NCBI GenBank assembly: GCA_963169105.1
Contig: OY720632.1
Location: forward strand, 56,267,136 to 56,331,135
Length of the DNA: 64,000 nucleotides
Reading direction: 5' to 3'
Source of the DNA: Ceriagrion tenellum
Taxonomy: Eukaryota > Arthropoda > Insecta > Odonata > Coenagrionidae
Made by a program: the position numbers and the translations under genes. Below are positions 10,366 through 22,500 of the stretch, piece after piece (position 1 is the first letter of the stretch; each line of letters opens with the position of its first letter). The notes under the pieces were generated by a model that did not search any database, was not told the DNA's origin, and saw only the letters and a program-made list of their open reading frames with translations.

Positions 10366-10478
10366 ATGTCTAATGCCTTCCGGTCGTTTCCGTCGTCCGT
10401 CGACATTGCCTGCAGTCTGAGCCAAAACAATCTGCTGAATGCAATTAAAGCTCGGCCCTATTGCTGTAGAATAATTAG
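10366..10478 (+). CDS. Candidate first coding exon, unidentified gene
   Basis: ATG at 10366 (G at -3) opens 37 codons starting MSNAFRSFPSSVDIACSL and running to RPYCCRI. The frame meets the donor-like ATTAG|GTGAGG at 10478 after two bases of a codon (phase 2); without splicing it would stop at once. The exon is GC-richer than its surroundings and lies a short leader downstream of a TATA box with a correctly spaced initiator. No domain or signal peptide is recognised and no second exon was found. Evidence is the arrangement of signals, not homology. Confidence 0.3.
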
Positions 10479-13400
10479 GTGAGGTGGTGCGTTTAGTCTA
10501 TAGATCTCTCTTGCGAGAGCCATGAATCTCTCTTTGGGGGCGATTGGTGTGTCGTTCGTCGACCCCCTTGCATACCAGTGATTCGTTCATGTACGCATCC
10601 GCCGAGGAATTGGAAAAAGTGGGAACGCTGAACGGTGGAGTTGTTAACTTTATTAGTTCTCTTTGAGTGAGTAATCGGACATTACGCAGCCATTTCTTGC
10701 GGAAATTGAATCTAGTAGAGCGGGTGCAATTGGTTTTTAAGGATAAAGTGAATGGATTGAAGATGCGGGGAGATAAACAGCGATCGGAGAGTCGTCTTCG
10801 TGGAATTGGAGCTGTGCCACATGTAACTCATTGTCTTGCACCTCGGAAAACTTATAATTTTAGTCGCCCAATCAATTCAGCTATCGAGCAAGCGAAGAAA
10901 AGAGTCCAAGTTATCTCACTTTTGTCCAATGTACTCCAAATGGATGGGTATTTGCATGAGCTCTTTTTTTATTCTGTTATCTCGCCCGTAGCTCCAATTT
11001 TGCTTGGTCAGATCCAACTACGAATGGAAAAGTAAAGAAAAGGCGAGAACTGCTCATCGGTAGTGCCGAGAAGGTGTTTTTTTTCTGCAGAAGGGGGAAA
11101 GGAACTAAGTTTTTACTTAAGTTATGATCATCTGTAAATCATTCTTATATTTCTTGTGATAAGGCTTGCTAAAATCCCGTTTTCTATTGTATAATTGTCG
11201 TCCGTTGGCTTCATTTCCATATCTACGTTATATAATATAATTAGTTTTTTCTCTCAGCTTTACATGATACTATTACCTATACGTGTATGATATCAGACGG
11301 TGTTCATAACTCAAAATGGTTTACATCAAGAATTTGGAAACCTGTTTGTCACGTGTGGAATTTTTATCATTAAATGTTCTTCTCATTTTGCTAAGAAATT
11401 AAACATGTTGGGACATGGTTGGGGACGTTACTTCCTAATAAGAAAAAAAAATCCGTTTGGATTTCGTTCAGCAGTATGACAATTTATGAACTCGCAAAAA
11501 CAGTTCTCCTTCTAAAACAGTTCTCCTTCTTGTACAGGACCATACGGTACTGGAACGACCAACAAGCAAAAATATTTGAGCCCTTCCCAAAAAAATTGTG
11601 AATTTTTAAAAATAGGTTAAAGGAGTAGAAGGTTTAAAGGTTTATTCTTTTACTCGGCTGTTTTTAATGTTACCACCAGTGGACTACTTGTAACTGTTAA
11701 ATTGTAATAATAGTAATCGACGGTAATAATAATAATAGGCACTTATTTGCTTTTATATCATAGTTTTCATCTTGTCGTTGTCTTTAAACGCCACAATACA
11801 TTAAAATAATGGACTACTAATTACAATTATAAATTTGAGATACCCAATACGGTTGGCACGAACAATAGTATCTCTACTTTTCCTTTATTGCTCAGGGTTA
11901 CGGAAAATAAATCAATTTGCATTAGTGTGCGTGAGCTTTGAACTTTTTTACGGATTTCTACTCGTTTTCGCCCATCCATATCTATCTGTTGAATCCCACT
12001 TTGAAGGATTTTGAGACCGAAAAGCAAACGCTGCAACGTTTGCTGAGTTGTCCTGTGACATTTTAACGATCTTTGTAAGTACTCAGGCGATAAAATTCAT
12101 TCTCAATCATAGCTTGTTTCCTTATTCATTCATCCCAAATATAGTGACCAAAATCCCGTGGTGGAAAACAGAGAACCAATACAGGCACATTAAATGGCGA
12201 CAATTTTATTTGCGCAGTTGACGTAGGCATTTAAAATTTTTATATATTTTGTCTGTCAGTTTGCCCCTTTGGCTAGCAATATAACATTTATCACGATTTT
12301 AATATAGGTGTAAAATTCGTCCATTGTTTGCTTTGTATTTAACATTCGGTTAGTATGGTCGCTTAAACCGCAACGTTGATGAAGAGAGACTTAGGAGAAA
12401 TTAAATCCTGCAATAGCCACGACGTGATGTGATTTAAAGGAAAAAGGTAGGGATGTCACTCTGGCTTTTGGGCATTTTATTCACAACTGAGGAAGACATG
12501 ATGGCATTTTCAAAAAACCTCTTCTGTGTTGAAACAATCATCACTCCGCAAAATGTTAATGGGAGTGAAAGTTACTTACTTTTCGTGAGCGATGACATAG
12601 CTCAAGGGTGAGGACTAGACGAATGGCTTCCAGAGATGGATTTCTAGGTGGGAGGGAGGAATGAGGAGGGAGGAATCGGATGAGCGGGTCTTCCTGGGGT
12701 GACGGGGCTGTGAGAAAGGTCGGATCATTAAGGTCAGAGACTCCGAAATGAAGGTCGTGTCTGTGGGTGAGAGAAATATGGGTTGACCGCTTATAATGGA
12801 GATTCAGTTATTGCCGGGTGGGGGGCAGCCACTGGGGAAGGAGTAAGAAGGGATGGGCAGGGGTGGGATTTAAAAGGGCGGATGTGGAGTGGAGGTCGAA
12901 GGAAAACACTCCGGCCATTTGCGACCGTGTTAATGGTCGCCCTTTCTGCACCCAACCGCTCTCCGCTTGGCTATGTCTCCATTCCGACTTGATGTCCTCC
13001 ACTCACACACACACACACACACACCTGCCTCTCTCTAACCGCTATGTCATCGCTCTTCTCTTTAACTCTCCTCCTCGTCGCATTCATTTTCCTCAATTTG
13101 TGAGTTCGAAGGTCACGGGCTCGGATACCGCTGCGGGGAGCAGACGCCTTGTCCTAACACGAGGGGAGTAACTAACTGCCAGATTTCAGTATAATAACCT
13201 TAACACAGAAATTAAAATTGACACCTAAACATAACGCTTAAATGAACCACACAAAAAGAAGCTATAAAATTGTAGCGAGGTGCCTGATGCTTTACCTCAA
13301 GCGGAATTAAAATGGAAATGATGGAATGGTTAATATTTGAATCAGTTAATTTTATTTTTTAACCAAATCTTTGGAGTGAATTTAAATCCAAAAGAGATTT

Positions 13401-13751
13401 TTCACTGCGTTCGCACAGTTTAAATAAACAGTCATCTCGGCTAGCCGAAAAATGGAAATCAGTAGGCTGAAAGGGCGCAAGTCAAAATAAGTATTGTCCT
13501 TAAAGTGAATGACGGTCAGTGAGACACTTACTATGAAAGTATATTTATTTTGATTTTTAAAGAATGAGAGATATAATTATTTAATTGTAATACACACGAA
13601 TGAATAAGTACACACACACTCTTGTTTGACTAATGTGGTAGCATCATTGAAACTCAAGGCGGGAGGCACCCGTAGGTAACGGGGGTTGTTTGTGCGTGAA
13701 GTACATAACTACCAAGTAACTTTAGCATAATAAATGATTTAAAAATTTTCC
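10479..13751. other. Non-coding stretch
   Basis: No gene recognised. Contains a 17-bp tandem duplication (AAAACAGTTCTCCTTCT twice, about 11499-11532), a purine-skewed GC-richer patch at 12600-12900, and the CA microsatellite at 13004-13025. Frames at 10667-11035 and 12783-13171 start from weak codons and have no recognisable domain. Confidence 0.45.
13004..13025. repeat. (CA)n microsatellite
   Basis: About eleven uninterrupted CA units inside a pyrimidine-rich flank. Confidence 0.95.
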
Positions 13752-13810
13752 CGGTGTATTATATTTAAATATCTTTCTCGGGATTCGCACCGGGTAACGT
13801 TTTCATAATC

Positions 13811-13853
13811 CGCCGACGCTTCGGAAAACGACTTGTTTTCCATTTTCAAGGCA
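13811..13853 (-). ncRNA. Decayed hammerhead ribozyme motif in a PLE tail
   Basis: Minus strand, same architecture as the copy at 44000-44056: core TTGAAAA (13843-13849) instead of CTGAAGA; helix II GGAAAAC (13835-13841) with GTTTTCC (13823-13829), loop AAGTC; GAAG (13819-13822) instead of GAAA; CGTC (13815-13818). Helix I closes with GCC/GGC. The C-to-U change and loss of core G8 should abolish cleavage, while the seven-pair helix II is perfect. Confidence 0.5.
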
Positions 13854-13966
13854 CGTGTTATTTCCGCCGTGACCACTATAACACTAAAACTAAACAAGAT
13901 GTAGATGCCCCAACAATGAAGGTTGCGATCCCTATGATTGGCTGACGTGTTCCGCTGGACGTTGAA

Positions 13967-14775
13967 TCATTTTCTCGTCTTTTTAATACATTTGATCACT
14001 GGCCACCAGGTATTACTCAGTAGGAACCCGGTGTCTCTATTAAAGTTATGCGGGTGCAATCGTATCTCGATGGCCTCTTTGATAATGCGGTCCCAGTAAC
14101 GGTGTGCGCGGCAAAGGATTTTTGCATCGGTCCATTTAATGGTATGGTCTTCGTTGATGCTGTGTTCCGCCACTGCCGACTTCTCTGGTTGCGCCAATCT
14201 AATGTGCCTACGATGTTCTTTAAGCCTGGTTTCAATTGTTCGACCAGTCTCCCCCACATATATTTTGCCACATTCACTCGGAATCTGATATACCCCTGGT
14301 GTCTTCAAGCCGGTAGAATCTTTTGCCTTAACCAACTGGTCCCTTAATTTAGATGGTGGAAGATGGATCGTTTTGATGTTAAAACGGTGCAGAATGCGGT
14401 GGATCTTTCCCGATATAGTGGAGACATAAGGGATAAAAGCTGTGGCCACAGGTTTTTTAGGTAGCTCTCCTGCGCCACTCTCCTGGGTTTCACCGAATCT
14501 TCTTAAGGCTTTAAAAAACTGTTGTCTCCCATAGCCATTCTGGAGAAATGTCCTTTCTAGGTGCTGCAGTTCAGCTGAAATGCTTCCTTTATCAGATATT
14601 GTTTTGGCTCTATGTATAAGCGTAGATAAAACTGCGCCTTTTTGTGATGGATGATGGTGGCTCCGTCCGTTGAGGTAAAGGTCAGTATGGGTAGGCTTTC
14701 GGTAAACACTGTGGCCTAGGCTCCCATCTTCTTTCCTGCGGATTAATATGTCGAGGAACGGAAGTTGACCATTAT
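13967..14775 (-). pseudogene. PLE polyprotein C-terminus: RT thumb and GIY-YIG endonuclease
   Basis: About 270 codons stay open on the minus strand, though the first standard start in frame is a GTG at 14449. Order: RT post-palm region (GQLPFLDIL), tail HTDLYLNGRSHHHPSQKG, linker with SAELQHLERTFLQNGY, the segment IPYVSTISGKIHRIL, and GIY-YIG with GVYQIPSECGKIYVGETG. This is followed by RTIETRLKEHRRHI (catalytic Arg), SAVAEHSI, IIKEAIEIRL (metal-binding Glu) and NFNRDTG (Asn). All nuclease residues usual for PLEs appear present, so the domain itself could be intact. In PLEs this nuclease nicks the target for reverse transcription. Without the RT start it cannot act alone. Confidence 0.8.
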
Positions 14776-14978
14776 ATTTTCTCCATGGTAAATTTGATGT
14801 TCGGGTGTTAGTTGTTCATGTGATTTAGAAAATCTTCTAATGCAACCGTACCATGTGGCCAGACCAAGAAAGTCTTCTACATATCTGAAAAAGCACTTTG
14901 GACGTAGGGGAGCTGAATTGAGGGATTTTTTCTCAAAGTCTTCCATGTAAAAGTTAGCTATCGCTGGTGAAAGCGGTG

Positions 14979-15211
14979 ATTTGGTTAAGGCGAAAGGTCC
15001 CACCGGCTTGAGACACCAGGGGTATATCAGATTCCGTGTGAATGTGACAAAATATATGTGGGGGAGACTGGCCGAACAATTGAAACCAGGCTTAAAGAAC
15101 ATCGTAGGCACATTAGATTGGCGCAACCAGAGAAGTCGGCAGTGGCGGAACACAGCATCAACGAAGACCATACCATTAAATGGACCGATGAAAAAATCCT
15201 TTGCCATGCCA
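14979..15211 (+). mobile_element. Inverted PLE fragment (GIY-YIG segment)
   Basis: Plus-strand copy of the GIY-YIG segment that is present in minus orientation at about 14080-14345: from LVKAKGPTGL through a frame slip to MWG/ETGRTIETRLKEH, HIRLAQPEKSAVAEHS and KWTDEKILCHA. It is highly similar to the minus copy by eye (few substitutions) and meets the truncated RT of the minus copy directly. The pair forms an inverted repeat with roughly 630 bp between arms. PLEs are known for partial inverted or tandem copies at insertion sites. A tandem-copied or twin-primed 5' end is the simplest explanation. Confidence 0.8.
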
Positions 15212-15400
15212 TCTGCGGAAATAGTTACATTTCCTCTGAATGCGAAATTACATTAATCATTTAGGTATACAAGAAATAAAATTGGACCTAGTACGGAGCC
15301 TTGTGGCACACCTGTGTCTATAACTTTGTAGTATCGGATATTGTTACCACCTCTTACCCACGGTTGTCACAAACGCAAATAGTTTTGGTCCAGCTCAAGA
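15212..15400 (-). mobile_element. LINE reverse transcriptase fragment cut by the PLE
   Basis: The minus strand reads YYKVIDTGVPQGSVLGP then ILFLVYLND, a stop, CNFAFRGNVTISADG. This is the conserved finger-palm stretch of jockey/I-superfamily non-LTR RTs (GVPQGSVLGP... followed by FADD, here SADG). It stops at the PLE boundary at 15211. The rest of the LINE was not found on the far side of the PLE. The copy is dead: a stop and a lost catalytic Asp. Confidence 0.7.
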
Positions 15401-18400
15401 TTACTCCACGTGTACCTGCATGCTTCAGTTTCTGTAATATTCTCTGACGGACTCCGTCTCTTTCTTAATTTTTTCTTTAATTAGAGTTATTTTGTTTTTC
15501 CTTTGCCTGATTGTTTTTATCGGTGGATGAAAACTCCCGTTTTTCGCCTGTTCACCAAAAATGCTTGGGTGACGGCAGCCGTCTCTCTCTCTCTCTCTTG
15601 TTTGACGCATTTCCATACCTCGTTCGCGAGCAATTGTTAGTCACTCGTTTTGCAAGAATGGCCAGATTCATATTTACCTTGTGATTTTTTTTATATACTT
15701 AGGTGATGTACTTCAATGAAAGCTCGTCAATACAATTTGATTGATAATAATATGTGCGAAGAGATACGGAATCAACTCCCTCCCTGCACCCTCCCTGCGC
15801 AGACTTCCTCCCAAATATGTTTGAGGAAACATCGGTGGATGTTCCCTCTCACTATTTCTCACGACGTATGTCATACGGGATGTATAGCGTCACCGGCTGC
15901 AACCATACCGAGCGACAAAAGGAGACGAGGTGGAGAAAGAGAGCCATCTTCCCGTTTCCCAGGGCCTTATTCCTTTTCTCTTCTCGTCGCAGGAGCCGAG
16001 TGTTTAGAAGGGAGTGGAATGGTTTCAGAGATGGAGAGTAAGAAGAGAAAGCCAGGCGTAATGAGAAGACGGGCTGAGTGAGAGAGGAAAGAAGAGACTG
16101 GAGATGAGTTATAGGTGGGCGGAGAAAAAGGTCGGAGTGTTAGTGAAAATGAAGATGGCAGAAAAAAGGTTATAAGATAGAGAGAGAGGTCCTCGACCTA
16201 CCTGGAACGCAAATTGGAAGCTCAATTATTCAGTCTCACCCTGATCCAACTAAATGATGACCATGTTTTAATGATTTCGTAAAGTAGGTACAGACAACTT
16301 ACTTAAAAAGAAATTATAAATCATCTAGCAACTTCATTAAAGCTGATGTTTACGTTTGACCAATTTGCTCATATATTTAAGAATAAGAGTGAAGTTGGGC
16401 TTGAGAGGAAAAGGGCTAATATAATGTTTGAGAATCTGAGTAAATTGATGATAACCTAGGTATCGAAGTGTATGACTCACGGCTACCTTTTAAAAAGATG
16501 GATTTTAAATATCACTTTATAGCTCTGGTTACAAAGGAACGACAATGGTATGGAATCGTCATGTGTTTTGACTGTCTCTGTCACATGATGTAGTGATCCC
16601 AAAATTTAAGACAAGAAATATAAACATATTAACAAATATTGGCGGAGATGTTGGTCTCTCATCCATAATTGATTAATATATTTATACGTTCTAATTTATA
16701 TAATTAGAAAGGTTCCGACTGAAAATATCTTATATTATAATAATTGTTATCGGTATGTGGACCAGGAGGAAAGAGGACGAGATTAGGCCTTAGGCTTTCG
16801 AGTTATGGTGTGGACGAGGATAGAGAATGTGAGAATGAATAGGAAATCCGCTGAGGTGAAGGAAGAAAAGTCGCGCGTGGAGTAGAGGCATCCATTTGTT
16901 TAAAATCCCAAGCTTTGTTACTGACGTCCACTTAAGCCTACCATTACTGGTAAAATACACGATAATAAATCGGTAATAAAGTATGGATCGAAGGTCATTT
17001 GAAGTTTTTAAGGAAAATCCTGGAAAAATCTGAGGTTAGTAGAATTCATGGAGAATATAATACCTTGCGTGTCACCTTGCGTACGAAAGGAAAGATGACT
17101 GAGTAATTGACGGATAAACAAGGGAATAAAGCTAACGGCATATAGTTAAGAAAAGATATGAAAGTAAGCATTCATTTAGAGTGTGACTACAGGCACGGGG
17201 TGAGGAGACGAAAGAGATGCGAGTTTTATGTGGACGAATTTGTAAGTCAGGGTTGAGAGGGATACAGAGCGATATCACTTAGACAAGGTGTTGGAAGTAG
17301 AGAGTCGAAACAGTCAAAAAAGTACCACCTGTCACGGAAAGTACATGGAAGAACAACCATTTGAGGAAAGGACGATCTAACATTTGGCGGAAAGGAAGAA
17401 GGGTAAATATATACTGTGGAATGGAAGGAGTTGTGGAAGTTTGTCCGGATGTTCTCTTCTCTCCGACAGCTTGGGTACACAGCTTCTCGTGGTGCTCAAT
17501 GTAAATCAATGGGGAATGAGATATGCTACATATTCGCAAAGATGAGTGCCTAGCAGGTGGTAGGGATGGTAGTTTGGGATAATAGTAGGAAGAAAGAAAT
17601 TAACGGAAGCAACTCCCAGAGTAACCGTCTTTAAGGCCGACCCACGGCTGAATCCAGCATTCTTGGTAATTGCCAAAGAAACCCTTTTTCCATTTTCCAA
17701 ACCGTTTCGTCCATTTTAAGTTCGCCTATGAAACGAAACCACTTCTAGATCGGCATGGCAACCAAAATTTAACATAATGGAAAACTTAAAATAAGTGCCA
17801 AAACTTGATTTTGGTATTCAGATGTTTCATGATTGCCCTAGGATGGATAGTCTTCATAGTAAAATACGCATAATGAAGCAAATGTGAAGGCGGAAGGATG
17901 AGTGAGTAAATGCTGAGTCAGACGAAATGACTGCATAGGCTGGGCTTGTCATTATTCTTCAGCTTTGTGGGATACTGAAGAGTGTATGTTTGAATTATTC
18001 CGACAGGAAACGCCAGTACGGAATTGAACGTCTCAACTGTGTGAAGTTGGATGTTGCCACTGTGATAGTCTGATAGTCTCATTACTATCTAAGTATGATT
18101 CGAAAGGACGTCGAAATCGCCTAGCCTCCAAAAAATCTTAGCAGGTTTGAGGAATGAAATCTCCTTAGAATTTATAAATTATTTTTTTCGACCACGCTTA
18201 AAACCCGATTAGCCAGAAAAACGATGTAGAAGTCAAAGAAAGTCATGGAGCTGGAACACCAACATAGGCGCTCTTCGATAAAGTGGGATTTTGGATTCAG
18301 TTAGCCTATTCAGTCAAATATTTACGTGATTTAGGGAAAATATATTGATCGAGAAAATCAGGAAACGAGAAAGCGAGAATTTTATGCTCGCTACCTGCTA

Positions 18401-19204
18401 CCCAAATCCAACGGGCTCCACTGCTTAGAGGCAGCAGTCTTATCTGACCGATGACACAGATTCAGAAGATCTTTCCGATATCGACTGCCACAGCTTTGGG
18501 CTTTAGTGGAATGCACGGCATCGGCCGAAATCCTGCGAATTCGGGTGGTAGGGGAAAACACCCATATTCATCTCCCTAGAAGATGCAGCCTTGCATGCAT
18601 GTGACAATGCCATTTGACGACGACATATGACTATTCTATGATGTCATTATTGTTCTGATTGTTGTTTTAGCATTTGGATTCCCTGGACCAAAATTGGAGT
18701 GCCAACCGTACAACTTTATTTCATTTTTTCGCTGCTACACATCTCATACGAGGAAAGTTTCAAACTGCATGCTATAACAATATGCGATACTTCAGCATCT
18801 TTTTTTGTCTGTAAGTCGCATATTTTTAATAACTCCTTCAACTGAGAAAATCAATTCCTAAAGTGGTGGTTTTACTGCGCCAAGTTAGTATAGAATCACT
18901 ATGTTTCTCTTACAAGTTGAATCTCAAATTCACAACTTTTTTTTTTTTAACCCTTTATAGCGATTTCTTATTTTATTCGTCTATTTCATGTTGGGAATCC
19001 TTATCCAACAACAGGCTTTGAATCTTTTTAGCCTTGTTTTCTAATGATATGTGTTTGCAATCCATAAAGTTCGACGTTCGATCAAGAATGTTTTTTGCCA
19101 TGTTGTCTCGTGATGGAGAAATCATCGCATGTTTTTTGCCATCCCGTTTCCTCATTTGTAGTCCTCTCTTTTTTGGGCACAGTACTTTCATAAAGTTATT
19201 TTTC
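15401..19204. other. Non-coding stretch
   Basis: No gene recognised. GC-richer, pyrimidine-then-purine-skewed sequence at 15770-16200 and purine-skewed sequence at 17150-17600 give long but unconvincing frames (for example 15716-16081). A T-run lies near 18938-18950. A 78-codon minus frame (18973-19209) runs out of the end of the LINE remnant and is not protein-like. Confidence 0.45.
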
Positions 19205-19500
19205 ATCATGAACGCTTTCTTGGCCTAAGCGTTTGCGTTTGATGTCCATGGTACTAATTTTTTCCGAGTGATTGTGCTTCCAAGGTAGGCGAAGGAATCC
19301 ACTTCCTCTAATTTTTCTCCTCTTAGTATGACTCTTCCTACATTCATCCTCTCTCGTCTGCATTCTACTTTATTATTTCAATATTATATGCTTGAAGTCA
19401 TGGTCTGCGTACTACTGTGACCTTTGAAAATCATTACGTTTTTTGTCATGAGTACTATGCCCTCTTCAAAGCAAATCATCTTCATTCCTTCTCCATTACC
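19205..19500 (-). mobile_element. LINE ORF2 C-terminal fragment
   Basis: The minus strand reads KVECRRERMNVGRVILRGEK then LEEVDSFAYLGSTITR, later AKKAFM. This is the post-RT segment (EKLEEVDSFxYLGS...IKRRIAxAKxAF) of a common animal non-LTR lineage, also seen at 31455 and 47745. Stops interrupt it. It lacks the terminal LINE part found in the other copies. Confidence 0.65.
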
Positions 19501-22500
19501 TTTTTTTCTGTTCAATCACATTTTCTTGTACTTCTCTTACTACCCTCTCCAAGAGTATGATGTTGGTGAGAGGTTGCATCTTTTCCATATGGTTCTTCAT
19601 CAAATTGCAGAAAGGGTGAGATTATGGATGCACCTTTGGCGGATGGTATGAAACTAATATGTTCATTTAAAGATAAAGTATCAATATGTTATTTTACTGA
19701 GACATTCTGTCATAAAACAAAGTATTTGTTTCATCAATGTTACTATATATTTACTTCATGCTTCTTAGTAATACTTGAACTATAAAGTATTTGAGTTATG
19801 CTTTTATCATGACTGCCAAAAAATCTCGCTCAAATTACTTTGAGGACTTTTAGGGTATCATGACGGTAAATAGTTATTTAATAGTTAATTGGATAGAAAG
19901 GCCGATAAATTATTTAAATTGAATTTTATTTAAACATCGAGTTAATTCAAATAAACAATTTTTTTTTAATATTTGAAATGTAATGAATATTTACACAAAA
20001 ATGAACTACAATCGAAACTGCTCTCTCTGAACACATTCCAAATGTAAATTATGTAGCATTCAATTTAGTGGCAAGCTAATTGAGTATTTATGTCATCTCC
20101 AAGTTACTAGCCATTTCCCCGCATTTCCTCTTTACTTTTCCCCAAACTGAAATCATCCAATTACTCATTCCTCGATCTCCATCTCTGTGCGAACTCAAGA
20201 AGCAAACTATTCTCATACATCATTCTTTTCTTTGCCGTTTCATTGATGTGGAGAGACCCGTCTCTGAACCCCAATTCAAAGGCGGTTCGTCCCTAATCCA
20301 ATCCGTTCTGTTCCGTGCTTCCTCTGCCATCCACATACAATTCAACCAAAACGACGTACTCCTATGGTCTAGAATGACACTTTCCAACTACCGTTTTAGA
20401 CCAATTGTTCCGATCCCTCTCTTCCACTTGCCCTTCCATTATTCCTCACACTTCTCTCCCATGCGGACTCCAGGAGAGACTCGTTCCCGCTTCCATGATC
20501 AAACTTTCCTTCATTCGTCTTCTTGTTCTTCGCCCCTGCCGCATCTCCTCCATCTCCAGAGGGTGGTGAGTCCCCATGCAGTTCTCAAGGGATAACGAGT
20601 CATAGTATGGGCTTACAGTCCGCTGAACAAAAGATTACGCACGGGCAGGTTGGGAATGCCCTCCTTTCTCTTCATTCAAATGGAGTGTTTCATTCTCTCT
20701 CCACATCCCTGGAAGAAAATCGTTCTGTATGCAGGCAATCCATGGGGCTTCTATCACTGAACGGTAGAATAGCCTATGAAGAGGAAATTTAGTAATTTAT
20801 TTGCTCGGGATGTGTTATAGGCCCGATTTTTCAAAAGAATTTATCCTTTGTAGGTTGAAAATGATATTAATAGTCGGATTTAGGTTGAATTTTCTTCTCT
20901 CTCCTTTCGCTTTGCTGCTCACACACATGGGAATTAATATTCAGTGAATTAATTCCATTACTATGAAATCGGAATACCCTGTTGCACCCGTGCTCATGCC
21001 AAGTCTTGCCATGGCAATATTTGTAGTGATATCGTGGAAGATCATGTGAAGCGCATTTGTGGTAATCCCGAAAATAATTCTCATTGAAGGTATTATATTT
21101 GTTTGGGACATACTGCCGCTTGAGATAGAAGTGTTCCTCCTCTTAAGGACGCAAATTGCCGTTGAAAGCGTAATCTATCGCCTAGCGTAACTGGCGGAAG
21201 CAGTAAATAACGCAAAGAGTTGACAATTGGATCGGCAACTGAGGAAGTTCACGGAGATGGGTCAAAATTTTTCAATGATATGTCCTTTCACATAAAATAT
21301 TACGAATTTTGCATCCATATTATTCATTTATTGGCTTTCATGGTGATTAAATCTATGGAAGTAGCAATGTTCTACGCATTCAGAGATAATTTACCTCGAT
21401 ATAGTTAAATGAAATTCATCATGTTGCAATGGTCAGCCAATAGGGCACATGAACATCTACTGACTGCTATAACTTTATTTACTGTCATGTAGCGTCCAAC
21501 TTGTAAGAGAATGGGAGCTTTAAACAACAGCCGTCTCAGTGTATTTCTCTCTATAGATAACTCGGTGATTCATACCTCCTATCCCAGATATATGAGTTTA
21601 CGAAAAAAAAATCAATTAATCATTGAAATCGACCAAGTTGTGTTAAAAAACTGTTTCGTTGGCAGTATCTTTCTTAATATTACACTCCCAACTGAACATT
21701 TTCATCCATCGTTATGGTATGGAGTAAAAAAGACTGCTCACTGCCGTTGTTAAATTGTGTAAGACGAAAATCCTTAGTTTCGCCACTGTTTGTTTGGACC
21801 GTGCCTGTCGATTTGGACATCAAATGCTTCTTAAACCCACTTGGAGGCAGAGCAATCGTAAGTGATGTCTGCGCTTGTGTATAATGCGCCACGAAAAGCT
21901 CTTTAAAACAAGCGCGCGCTATTTGTATTCTACCGGTGCTTTTTCTCTCGGTAAGTGCAGCTAATCAAGTTATAGGTCCAGAGGGTCCAGAGTAATTGAG
22001 CTGTACTATAGTATTTCCAGAGTTTCAGGAGCAAAATGTGTTCATTTTAAGGCGTACTTAATGCTTTAATTATTGCTATATTAATCCCACATCCGTCTGT
22101 CAGTTTCTATATGAAACATTTGCAGGTTATACTAAGGGTTATTAGGAAATAAGTTAACTAGGAAATGGCTCGGACAAAAAAATAAAATATTCTTTCAGCA
22201 ACTGAACTTTATTGTAGGCTACAGAAAGTAGAGAATGTGTACTTTTATTTTATGAAATTGTATTGAATATGGATAATTTTGTGCATTCATTTGCGCTATA
22301 ACCTGCTGATAAATTTGAATATCAAGGCCACTTGGGGAGAAGCAAAAAATGCGGCGATTGTGTAGAAATTAACGTGATGAAATGTCTGTTCATCTATCGT
22401 AAGTTTCCGGTTGGATTCTTCTTCTTTGGACATTTCATGAGCGAGAGAGGCGTTTATGGAGTAAGAATTTCAGTTTCTTCTTCTCATCGTCAAAGACCTT

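Larger units (their letters stand above)
13752..14978 (-). mobile_element. Penelope-like element, 3' half (RT palm to GIY-YIG and 3' tail)
   Basis: Minus-strand PLE starting abruptly inside the reverse transcriptase at KSPLSPAIANFYMEDFE. The active-site box reads RYVED where YVDD is expected, so the second catalytic Asp position is altered. After a small frame slip the frame is clean: LPFLDILIRRKEDGSLGHS, HTDLYLNGRSHHHP, the linker, then GIY-YIG, stopping at 13967. The 3' tail carries a decayed hammerhead and ends near ACCGGGAAAA at about 13752. The truncation point at 14978 is also the centre of an inverted duplication with 14979-15211. It looks like one of the younger elements here because the C-terminal frame is almost intact. 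Confidence 0.85.

Noticed and set aside
14743..15207. 154-codon minus frame treated as one protein
   Set aside because: It is a chimera: the first part reads the inverted GIY-YIG arm antisense and only the second part is PLE reverse transcriptase.
20080..20595. 171-codon plus-strand frame
   Set aside because: Starts at TTG, lies in pyrimidine-rich DNA that lacks stop codons by composition, and shows no domain or splice structure.
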